Below are positions 53,501 through 62,826 of a stretch of 64,000 nucleotides of DNA, one piece after another (within the stretch, counting starts at the first letter, position 1; each line of letters begins with the position of its first letter). Both the position numbers and the translations under genes were made by a program. The stretch is from the NCBI GenBank assembly GCA_963931865.1, contig OZ007505.1:14429495-14493494 (forward strand), given 5' to 3'. The notes under the pieces are model-generated. The model worked only from the letters and a program-made list of their open reading frames with translations. It was not told the DNA's origin and ran no database searches. The stretch comes from Axinella damicornis. Taxonomy: Eukaryota; Porifera; Demospongiae; Axinellida; Axinellidae.

Positions 53501-54368
53501 ATGTAATGCATTAGCTAAATACAACTGCACACAATACAAGGCTGAGGTAGGTACATGTGTATGTGGGCACCAGTTTACAGTAAATTACAGCACAACAATC
53601 ACACAAGGGCAGCACGGGAAGAAATCCATATTTGGAGATTTCTTTCTCTCATACGCAAAACACATTGTTTTAAAAGGGCATGATCAAATGGTGGTTTGTA
53701 ATGCTGAGAAGAGGTTTACATAGGCTAGGGTTCCTCTTCATAGGAGGGGAGTTTGGGCAGGTGTAGGCTAGGGCTCCTCTTCATAGGAGGGAGGGATCCT
53801 ATTCATACGAGGGGAGTTTGGGCAGGTGTAAATTCTAACTAACTAGAGGTGCCCAGTACAGCACCTACATGTACATGTACCTTGTGTGCTGTTTACAGAC
53901 TGAACGCTGCTTCCGGATTGTGTTGGAATAAACATTGTTTTTGCAAGCAATTTACTGCAATTAGGACAGAGATGCAGCTATAAGTTCCATTTTCATTACT
54001 CTGAGTGATTCAGACCACATAAACATTATGACCCGAAATAATAAAACGTGCACAACTTACACAGATAAAGAGTATCTGTTATTATTATATAGCAAATTGT
54101 TGATGTTGTCAATGTCAATCTTGCCCTCACAGCCTGCCCACATAACTTTGACAGAGAGTCTATTTTGATACTGGTAGATAACCTTATTTGGGCAAAAAAT
54201 GAGTGGGTTTTGATTCCCTGTCTTTGTGTTTGAAGAATGGGATCCACAACTGCCGCTGCCTTTTGGTCTGCCCACGCACCGTTCAACAAAGTCATATAAG
54301 AAGCCCGTGAACAAACAAAGCAAGTAGTGGTCAATACTGAAACCAGCTGCAACGCACTGTGAAGAAAC
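53501..54368. other. spacer upstream of copy B
   Basis: Contains GGGAGTTTGGGCAGGTGTA repeats at 53739-53832 and the same pre-ATG block as copy A (54080-54365). No independent gene recognised. Confidence 0.5.
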
Positions 54369-56210
54369 ATGAGAGTAATTTTGCTACTCTTTCTGCTCAG
54401 TTTCATGGTGCAGTGTCCGGCCAAGGAAGATGCCTGTCCCCCGTGGTTCATCCCTGATAACAACTCAATCACTGGATGCTCGTGTGGTACACACAAGCGA
54501 GTTGATAACATCAAGTGTGGTTTAGATTTCACCTTACTGCGTTTCGGCTATTGCATGACATACAACAGCACAGATGGAACCACGGTCTATGGAAAGTGTC
54601 CTTACATTGCTCACTATACTAAAAACGACTACGTCTATATACAGTTGCCGGAAAATGTTTCTCAGCTTAATGAATTCATGTGTGGGCCGCTAAACCGAGA
54701 GGATATATTGTGTGGAAGTTGCAAACCTGGTTATGGAACTGCATTCTACTCGTACACCCTGGAATGTCAGAGATGCTGGGATCACGGGTATGGATGGATC
54801 CTGTACTATGCTATTGAACTATTCCCAATAACTGTACTCTACCTTATTGTGGTCATATTCCACATTAGAGCAACCTGCTCTGCGCTAAGTACTCTTGTGT
54901 TTCTGAGTCAGGTTGTGGTCTACACAGTGCGGCTACACGTACCCTTGCACATGTACATTGAGAATAACATCACAGGATTTCCATACACAGTGATAAACAC
55001 GGTACTGATCATGTGTGGCACTTGGAGCTTAGATTTCTTTCGTCCCGTAATTCCACCATTTTGTGTTGGCAACATCAGGAACATCCACGGACTCGCACTG
55101 GAATATACTGTGGCAATTTACCCCATCTGCCTTATGGTGATCACATGCATGTGCATTAAACTCCACAACAACAACTTCAGGCCAGTTGTTTGGCTGTGGA
55201 AACCATTTCACAAGTATGTTGTTCACATGCGAAGAGGATGCACAGATGCTCGAGCGTCAATAATCAATGGATTTGCCACATTTCTGCTTCTTTCGTATTC
55301 CAAAATTCTGTTTGTATCCTTCACACTGCTAGACACTGTTAACATCAACAACCTTTTTAGTAGCAGGGAAAAATGTGTTTTGTATTATGACCCAACAGTT
55401 GATTGTTATAGTACAGAACATTTCATATTTCTAGCTCTTGCAGTTTCTGTGTGTGCAATTTTTGTTGTATTCCCAGTAGCTATCCTGATTCTGTATCCCA
55501 CACGACTGTGCAGAAGGTGCATTATGAACTGCGGAACTAGAAGGTGGAATGCTCTCCGGACAATTGTGGAAACATTTCAGGGAGAGTACAAGGATGGAAC
55601 TAATGGTACTTGGGATTTCAGGATGTTTTCTGCTTCCTTCCTCATCCTCAGATTACTGGATGTGATACTCTACTGGGGAGATCACTACGACAGCCTAGGA
55701 CCTTTACTATTTGCACAGGGTTTGTTACTTGTGCTGATGTCCTGTGTCATCACCATAGCAAGACCATACAAGGAAATGTACAGGAACATCATTGATAGCG
55801 TGGCTCTGGCACTGCTGGGAACAATATTACTAGAATTTTTTAATGTGCTCTACTTTTCTAAAAAAAGTGGTTATTACTTCTTCACAGTAACAGTAACAGT
55901 TGTGGGGGTCCCCCACATGGTACTGCTATCCTACATCTGCTACAGGCTGGCAGAGAAGGCAGGCCTCAACCAGTGGATAAGAAAAAAATATAGCGATTTG
56001 AAAAGATTTGCAAGATCGGCACACCAAGATGAAGCAGATACATGTATGGAGGGTGGGGCTGACGCAAACTCCTTCCCACACAGACTAATATACCCAGGGG
56101 AATACGAACACAACACACAAGGCCACACCACCTCTGTCTCTGATCCTATACAAACTACTGGAGAGCTGAACAGTCTGGTTCCTGCCTACACTTATGGCTC
56201 TATTAACTAA
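54369..56210 (+). CDS. polytopic membrane protein with Cys-rich ectodomain, copy B
   Basis: 613 residues, intact and in one exon, a tandem duplicate of copy A 4.6 kb upstream. Same signal peptide, ectodomain cysteines, ten-segment membrane region and nearly identical tail ending AYTYGSIN. By my hand count about 34 residues differ from copy A. They cluster around residues 425-450 (RLLDVILYWGDHYDSLG against RFLDVIFYLGDHYYSQG) and 496-520 (FSKKSGYYFFT against FPGNGYYFFT, with a one-residue length change). Low divergence and shared flanks suggest recent duplication or gene conversion. Function unknown; likely a surface protein of the same family as copy A. Confidence 0.93.
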   Translation: MRVILLLFLLSFMVQCPAKEDACPPWFIPDNNSITGCSCGTHKRVDNIKCGLDFTLLRFGYCMTYNSTDGTTVYGKCPYIAHYTKNDYVYIQLPENVSQLNEFMCGPLNREDILCGSCKPGYGTAFYSYTLECQRCWDHGYGWILYYAIELFPITVLYLIVVIFHIRATCSALSTLVFLSQVVVYTVRLHVPLHMYIENNITGFPYTVINTVLIMCGTWSLDFFRPVIPPFCVGNIRNIHGLALEYTVAIYPICLMVITCMCIKLHNNNFRPVVWLWKPFHKYVVHMRRGCTDARASIINGFATFLLLSYSKILFVSFTLLDTVNINNLFSSREKCVLYYDPTVDCYSTEHFIFLALAVSVCAIFVVFPVAILILYPTRLCRRCIMNCGTRRWNALRTIVETFQGEYKDGTNGTWDFRMFSASFLILRLLDVILYWGDHYDSLGPLLFAQGLLLVLMSCVITIARPYKEMYRNIIDSVALALLGTILLEFFNVLYFSKKSGYYFFTVTVTVVGVPHMVLLSYICYRLAEKAGLNQWIRKKYSDLKRFARSAHQDEADTCMEGGADANSFPHRLIYPGEYEHNTQGHTTSVSDPIQTTGELNSLVPAYTYGSIN

Positions 56211-56387
56211 TCTTTCAATAGTGCTGTGTACACATTGAATTACATGTACATCATGTAGTTGTGAAATTTTTCAGAAAGTGATCTTAGTTGGTAATTACAT
56301 GACTGTATACATGCACCTACTAGAAACAAGAATAGTGATGGCCACCCCAACTCCCAACAAACTACATACATGTAGTGTGGTACCAGC

Positions 56388-56943
56388 CTACTGGGGTACT
56401 TCAATTAAACACAGTGTGGCACTGGTGTTACATAGCGTGATTGCTGAACACTGCCACAGCTTCCTCCATCTGCGTGATTCAAGCAGAGCCTCGGGGCTCA
56501 CAAAGATGTGAGTCCATCCACGTCCAGCTATAGCTTCGTCTCCAGGTGCATCTTCTTCAGAAAGGAGCAAAGGGTTTGCTCATGGAACTTGCTCATGGAA
56601 CTTGCTCCAGCTTGTGAGCTTGGTCCTGCATAAGCGCAATCAGAGGGCTGACTACCAGTACAACTGGCACCTCTGCCGTCACCTTCCCCATGCTCTCTAA
56701 GAGGAAGCTTGCGCAGAAAGGTAGCATCTGGTAGATCAGCGACTTTCCGTACCCAGTCGGCAGGTTTACGAACACATGTTGTCCTTGGAGAATCGCTTGC
56801 ACTGCCTCAGCTTGAGCGGGCTTCACACGATCATACCCGAACACTTGGAGACTGGAACGAATAGCTTCTGAGAGTACAGTTGGTTCCCTTTCCAACTCAG
56901 CAGCCCACAACTTGAACAATGCCATCTTCGATCTTCTTTTCAC
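56388..56943 (-). pseudogene. truncated RecQ-like helicase fragment, unit B
   Basis: The reverse strand starts MKRRSKMALFKLWAAELERE at 56943 and keeps an intact Walker A, LPTGYGKSLIYQ, plus SPLIALMQDQ. A 13-base duplication near 56590 (GAACTTGCTCATG) brings a stop after KLEQVP. The downstream part resumes LLSEEDAPGDEAIAGRGW and HIFVSPEALLESRRW in the shifted frame. As in unit A the fragment ends before motif II. Both copies are therefore non-functional but degraded by different mutations. Confidence 0.85.
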
Positions 56944-57042
56944 ACGTACTTAGTTTGTAACCACGAGAACCATAAATAATTGGAACGAATCGCTTCAGTT
57001 AGATCTGATTGGTCAGTGGAAACGCAATCAAGTGCAATGCTT

Positions 57043-57126
57043 GCTAGACCCTCTCCGCAGTCCCTGCGTGGCTTTGCCGCGCGCCCCCGATTGACCGGCC
57101 GGGCAGAGAGGGGCTAGCAGCTAGAC
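57043..57126. mobile_element. GC-rich hairpin MITE, unit B/C border
   Basis: Same as at 52428, with minor changes (CTCCGCAGTCCCTGCGTGGC; GGCCGGGCAGAGAGGGGC). Confidence 0.8.
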
Positions 57127-57127
57127 T

Positions 57128-57258
57128 GTATGGACCCATGACCATTAACAACCAGATGGACCCATGACCCTTAGCAACCATATGGACCCATAACCCTTAG
57201 CAACCATATGGACCTCATGACCCTTAGCAACCAGTCAAACCCTAAGCAACCATATCAA
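57128..57258. repeat. tandem repeat, unit C
   Basis: A shorter version of the ATGGACCCATGACCCTTA-GCAACC array found before copies A and B. Confidence 0.85.
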
Positions 57259-57366
57259 TCTGAACACTTAACTGCAAATTGAAGATAGGTTCTATGCAGC
57301 CTGGTGTGTTGATATTGCAGTTGTTTGCTTTTACACAGGCTTAGGAAAGAAAGGAGGTGAAAAATC

Positions 57367-57438
57367 TGGAGTCGCCAGGAATCGAACCTGGGTCGCTCGC
57401 ATGAGCCACGAGTGCCTTAACCACTAGGCCACAACTCC
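57367..57438 (-). tRNA. tRNA-like gene or SINE head
   Basis: The reverse strand forms a full cloverleaf of 72 bases: acceptor GGAGTTG/CGACTCC fully paired, D-arm GGCCTAGTGGTTAAGGC, anticodon arm CTCGT-GGCTCAT-GCGAG, T-arm CCAGG-TTCGATT-CCTGG and discriminator A. The A box (TGGCCTAGTGGTTAAGG) and B box (GGTTCGATTCC) are good. The anticodon loop GGCTCAT has G at position 33 instead of U, and CTC would be the anticodon, which does not look like a normal tRNA-Glu body. It is absent from units A and B, so a recently inserted tRNA-derived SINE is more likely than a cellular tRNA. Confidence 0.5.
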
Positions 57439-57759
57439 ATGCAGGCAACAACCAGACCCCCCACCTCCTTTCTATCGAAATACAACAGTCTCATACCCAG
57501 CCGGCCACTACTCTATATGTGCCGTCACACACATTCCATTCTTGTTGTCAGCGCCATATTCCTCGCCCACACAGCTTGCCCACGTAAATTTGTCCGAGAG
57601 TTTACTCTGATACTGGCAGATAAACTTGTTGGGACAAAGATCGAAATCAACGCGTGAGTTTTGTTTTGATACTGCTACGAAACCTTCCCAAAATGATTTG
57701 TAACATTGGCTTAACCATTATAGCCAGTAGTTAGTAAACAAAATTCATTCACTGTGCAT

Positions 57760-58200
57760 GAATCTCATGCCATACTTAAGGTTACGGGATCCTCGTGCGC
57801 GCGCCGTGCAAAATGTATAGGGAATGTATACTTAATTTCGTTAACTAAAAATCTCGAGTGTGAAGAGCGTGAGCAACTTAATTCTGGCGGTGGAGGTGCG
57901 CTGTCACAGGTGCAGGGCATGACGGAAGCTTTTTTGATAGCATAATCTTTGGCAAATTTATCTGCTGTCTCACTCGAGAAAAGCGGTAAATACGACTTTT
58001 TGGCGAACTGAAACTGCTCGTTTTTGCACGGCTATACAGCGTATCGGTAAAAGCTTCCGTCATGCCCTGCACCTTGTGACAGCGCACCTCCACCGCCAGA
58101 ATCAAGTTGCTCATGCCAGAGATTATTGGTTAGTGAAATTAAGTATACATTTTCCAATACATTTCGCACGGCGCGCGCACGAGTATCCCGTAACCTTAAC
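57760..58200. mobile_element. foldback element in the unit C spacer
   Basis: Arms at about 57779-57935 and 58050-58195 match those at 53051-53485 (TTCTGGCGGTGGAGGTGCGC and its inverse). It shares the insertion position with unit B, so it predates the B/C duplication. Confidence 0.85.
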
Positions 58201-61200
58201 ATGCACTGCCTTTGGGGACGTGTAATGCATTAGCTACATACAACTGCACACAATACAAGGCTTAGGTAGGTACAAGTGTATGTGGGCACCAGTTTACAGC
58301 AAATTACAGCACAACAATCACAAAAGGGCAGCACGGGAAGAAATCCATATTTGGAGATTTCTTTCTCTCATAAGCAAAACACATTGTTTTAAGCTAATGG
58401 TGTTTGTAATGCTGAGAAGAGGTACATAGGCTAGGGATCCTATTCCAGATAAATTGCCGATGTTGTCAATGTCAATCTTGCCCACACAGCCTGCCCACAT
58501 AACTTTGTCAGAGAGTCTATTTTGATACTGGTAGATAACCTTATTTGGGCAAAAAATGAGTGGGTTTTGATTCCCTGTCTTTGTGTTTGCAGAATGGGAT
58601 CCACAAATGTCGCTGCCTTTTGGTCTGCCCACGCACCGTTCAACAAAAGAAGCCCGTAAACAAACAAAGCAAGTAGTGGTCAATTCTGAAAGCAGCTGCA
58701 GCACACTGCGAAGAAACATGATAGCAATTTTGCTACTCTTTCTGCTCAGTTTTGTGGTGCAGTGTCCGGCCAAGCAAGACGCCTGTCCCCCGTGGTCCAA
58801 CCCTGATAACAACTCCATCACTGGATGCTCGTGTGGTCCACACAGGGAATGTGAAAACATCAAGTGCGGTTCAGATTTCACCTTACTGCGTTTCGGCTAT
58901 TGCATGACATACAACAGCACAGATGGAACCACGGTCTATGGAAAGTGTCCTTACATTGCTCACTATACTATAAAAGACTACATCTATATACAGTTGCCGG
59001 AAAATATTTCGCAGCTTAATGAATTCATGTGTGGGCCGTTAAACCGAGAGGATACATTGTGTGGAAGGTGCAAACCTGGTTATGGAACTGCATTCTACTC
59101 GTACACCCTGGAATGTCAGAGATGCTGGGATCACGGGTATGGATGGATCCTGTACTATGCCATTGAACTGCTCCCAATAACTGTACTCTACCTTATTGTG
59201 GTCATATTCCACATTAGAGCAACCTGCTCTGCGCTAAGTACTCTTGTGTTTCTGAGTCAGGTTGTGGTCTACACAGTGCGGCTACACGTACCCTTGCACA
59301 TGTACATTGAGAATAACATCACAGGATTTCCATACACAGTGATAAACACGGTACTGATCATGTGTGGCACTTGGAGCTTAGATTTCTTTCGTTCCGTAAT
59401 TCCACCATTTTGTGTTGGCAACATCAGGAACATCCACGGACTCGCACTGGAATATACAGTGGCATTTTACCCCATCTGCCTTATGGTGATCACATGCACG
59501 TGCATTAAACTCCACAATAACAACTTCAGGCCAGTTGTTTGGCTGTGGAAACCATTTACAAGTATATTGTGCACATCAGAAGGGGCTGCACGGATGCTCG
59601 AGCGTCTATAATCAACGCATTTGCCACATTTCTTCTTCTTTCTTATTCCAAAATCTTATTTGTATCGTTCACGCTGTTGGACGCTGTTCTTTACAGTAAC
59701 ACAGCCAGTAGCAGTGCAAAGTGTGCTTTGTATTATGACCCAACAGTCGACTGTTTTAGCACGGAACATTTCATATTTCTAGCTCTTGCAGTTTCTGTGT
59801 GTGCGATTTTTGTTGTATTCCCAGTAGCTGTCCTGATTCTGTATCCCACACGACTGTGCAGAAGGTGCATAGAAATGCCAAGGTTGTAACAACCTTGCAA
59901 CAACCTTGTCACAAGGTAGTAACAACCTAGCAACAAGCTTGTGAAAGTAGGTTGTAACAACCATGCAACAACCTTGTACCCGGGGTGAAACAACCTTGGA
60001 ATTGAAACTGTAACAAGCAGGGTATTTGGTTGTAACAACCTTGTGACAACCTAGCAACAAGGTTGTGAAAGTAGGTTGTAACAACCATGCAACAACCTTG
60101 TACCCGGGGTGAAACAACCTTGGAATTGAAACTGTAACAAGCAGGATATCTGGTTGTAACAACCTTGTGACAACCTAGCAACAAGGTTGTGAAAGGAGGT
60201 TGTAACAACCATGCAACAACCTTGGAATTGAAACTGTAACAAGCAGGATATCTGGTTGTAACAACCTGGCCAACATCATTGAACATTGCATACATATAAA
60301 AAATAAATGCAATACATAACTAAATAAGTCCTGGGGTAATGAGTGATAAAACAGTTCCAGTGAATTACAAAGCTAGTACATCTACGATGATGAGTGATAT
60401 AAATAATGGCTTTACAATGATTAGGCTGCTACTGCTTGACAGTCTCGCATACCAGATTTTTCAGTTCCCAGCATGTGACGATTGTGACCACTTGTGTCAT
60501 CACACGGGAGGGAGGGAAGGGACTGATTATTTTTCCTGTCTGGGTATGAGGGGCTCATCTGTAGGAAGAAAAGCGTTATACGTATGATCATTAAACAGCT
60601 CTAATAGAGTATCTATGTACTGCCCCTGAAAGATTGTAGTAAAACGAGTAACACATAACATCTTAACACATTGCACGCAGAAATGACATAATTATTAGTT
60701 GCTAGGGGCGAGGATTGCAACAACAAGCAAAGCATAGCCAAGTGAAACTTTCTGAAGCACAAGGTACATACGCCAAATGAAAATGTGTAGCAATAGGCTT
60801 TGTATTGAGCTGCCCATGACTCACCATCCGATGAAGCCAGGATTACTCACCTAAGTGAACGAGGGGGAAGTAGGCGAGCGAAGCTACTTGACACCAATTG
60901 ATGCCGTGGCCAAGGCAAAGCTTAGTTGCCTAATAGCAGAACACACAATATATCTGGTCTGGGGATTGGTAGGGGCCTGCCTAATAATAAAAGCGGTTTG
61001 GTCTTGAAGACCCCCCAATTCTAAGACTCAACGGGCAGAGTGGAGTGAACCAACTTGGTTGTTGATCGCAAAACCAACTTGCTGGCCACACTCTTCTTTC
61101 AATGCCTCAAAGCATATGGTCGAAGTGGCAAGCGTGCTAACTTTTCTATAAGCACAACACTAACTACAGAGGTAAGTACTAGGTGCAGAGGCTCTCAGGC

Positions 61201-61268
61201 TTCATAAATATCAAGACAGTTCAGTGCCTTGCGGTCACGGTACACACAAGGGGAAATGTACATGTGTA

Positions 61269-61356
61269 ACCCTAGTCTAGCCGCTAGCCCCTCTCCGCCC
61301 GGCCGGTCAAGCGGGCGTGCGGCGAAGCCGCGCGCGGAGGGCGGAGAGGGTCTAGC
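61269..61356. mobile_element. GC-rich hairpin MITE
   Basis: TAGTCTAGCCGCTAGCCCCT, CTCCGCCCGGCCGGTCAAGC, then GCGGCGAAGCCGCGCGC and GGGCGGAGAGGGTCTAGC. The family of 52428 in opposite orientation. Confidence 0.8.
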
Positions 61357-61627
61357 AAACATTGCACTTGATTGCGTTTCAACTGACCAATCAGATCTTA
61401 CTGAAGCGATTCGTTCCAATTTTATTCATGACTCTCGTGGTTGTAAACCGAGCCGTTCGCGTGCGATCAGCCCGGTGGAGAGCGTCTAATGGCCTACACT
61501 CGAGCTAAACTAGTCCAACCTGGATGCCTCCAAGCGTACAGAAGTCGTCCTCAACTCCAGCTGGCACTTCACCGGTTCACAGGTACATGTAATTGGCATT
61601 CCAGAGAAACGTGATCAAGTGCAATGT

Positions 61628-61712
61628 TTGCTAGACCCTCTCCGCCCTCCGCGCGCGGCTTCGCCGCGCACCCGCTTGACCGGCCGGGGCGGAGAGGGGC
61701 TAGTGGCTAGAC
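61628..61712. mobile_element. GC-rich hairpin MITE
   Basis: GCTAGACCCTCTCCGCCCTC, GCGCGGCTTCGCCGCGC and TTGACCGGCCGGGGCGGAGA, then GGGGCTAGTGGCTAGAC. Inverted relative to the 61269 copy, 270 bp away. Confidence 0.8.
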
Positions 61713-61805
61713 TGGTGTAACCCCTAACCCCTCAGTGCTAGCCTTAGTTCAACCATAAGGAGCCGTGCTTCGTACTTGCCCCAGTTTGTACATTATAGTC
61801 TAGAC

Positions 61806-61984
61806 TTACCCGCGATAATCCCCGAGTTAGGAGAGGATGCTGCAGTCCGCAAGTTCTGTCTGCACCAATGGTCCATGCGTACACCAGCTGTCCAGTAGTG
61901 TTTCCTGTTGATGCTACTGGGTTTCCAGGTCAAGGTAGGGCATGATACGGTGGCACGCTTTGTTTCCACAACCGGTACCGCCAA
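61806..61984 (-). CDS. candidate exon, product not recognised
   Basis: The reverse strand from ATG at 61984 reads MAVPVVETKRATVSCPTLTW and on to YWTAGVRMDHWCRQNL and NSGIIAG, ending at a consensus donor GCGG|GTAAGT. It looks like a first coding exon. It lies within the element inserted in copy C, which would make it a captured or resident exon. No partner exon was identified. Confidence 0.3.
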
Positions 61985-62312
61985 CTCTGACTCTAGCTAG
62001 CTAAGCAAACAAGCTCGAACACGAAGCTCTGAAAACAGTTTACATTAGCAACCAAATTGGTGAATATGCCGTCAAACAACGATAAATTAGTTTACATTAG
62101 CAACCAAAATTGGGAGGTACATGTACATGACATCACAACATAGTTTACATTAGCAACCAAGTAACTAAGTAGTGTACATGCAACGCGTTATATGCAGGAC
62201 TTATTCCACTGAATGCATGGATGCTCCGGTTGCATGCCTTCTCACCCCAACGTTTGTCGCTTGCAGTAGCTACTACACGGGGGAAGGCCTGATAAACTTG
62301 CCACGCACGTGA

Positions 62313-62479
62313 CATACCTGTACATTGGAGGAGTTGCGCATTCTTTCTGTACAGCTCTCGGTCAGCTTTCTGAACTCAAGAAACGTCACCAACACTGCCT
62401 GATGTTGAACACTTAGTGGCCCATGGCTGCGACTGGTGGCGCTCCGGAGTTCCTCAGGCCAAACGTCCACCCAAATCAT
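62313..62479 (-). CDS. candidate exon with strong splice donor, product not recognised
   Basis: From ATG at 62479 the reverse strand reads MIWVDVWPEELRSATSRSHG, then HQAVLVTFLEFRKLTESCTE, ending VQ|GTATGT. The W-EEL...Q-AVLVTFLEFRKLTE wording is helical and vaguely like a karyopherin N-terminal repeat, but I could not align it to XPOT. In the reading frame the GTGCAG just upstream is followed by a stop, so ATG start or a different acceptor is needed. Confidence 0.3.
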
Positions 62480-62721
62480 GTACGTATGTCACTGCACATG
62501 ACAAGTTTTTGCTACCAGGCCTTCCCCGTGCATGTTAGTGCCGCAAGTGACAAATGCTGGGGTAAGAAGGCCTAAGCTAGTTTCATGCATGCATATTCCA
62601 GTCTATGCAGGTTCCAGTACAGTTATCGGAAGCATGCTACTGGTAATTCTGTACATGTGACGGAACATGCATGCTCCAGGTGCTGACAAATGTGTCATGA
62701 AGGTTGTTGTGGCTCTTGTGC

Positions 62722-62826
62722 AGCGCAAAAGCCACAAAGTATATGGATGCACACCCTGAGTTAGAAGCTGGATATAGCAGCTTCTAACTCAGGGTGTGTA
62801 TACATGTACATGTACTTTGTGGCTTT
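62722..62826. repeat. long near-perfect hairpin
   Basis: GCCACAAAGTATATGGATGC, ACACCCTGAGTTAGAAGCTG and the inverses CAGCTTCTAACTCAGGGTGT, GTACTTTGTGGC face each other around a 6-base GATATA loop. Confidence 0.85.

Noticed and set aside
62313..62479. Missing N-terminal XPOT exon
   Set aside because: Karyopherin-like feel, but no alignment with the expected N-terminal blocks could be made.
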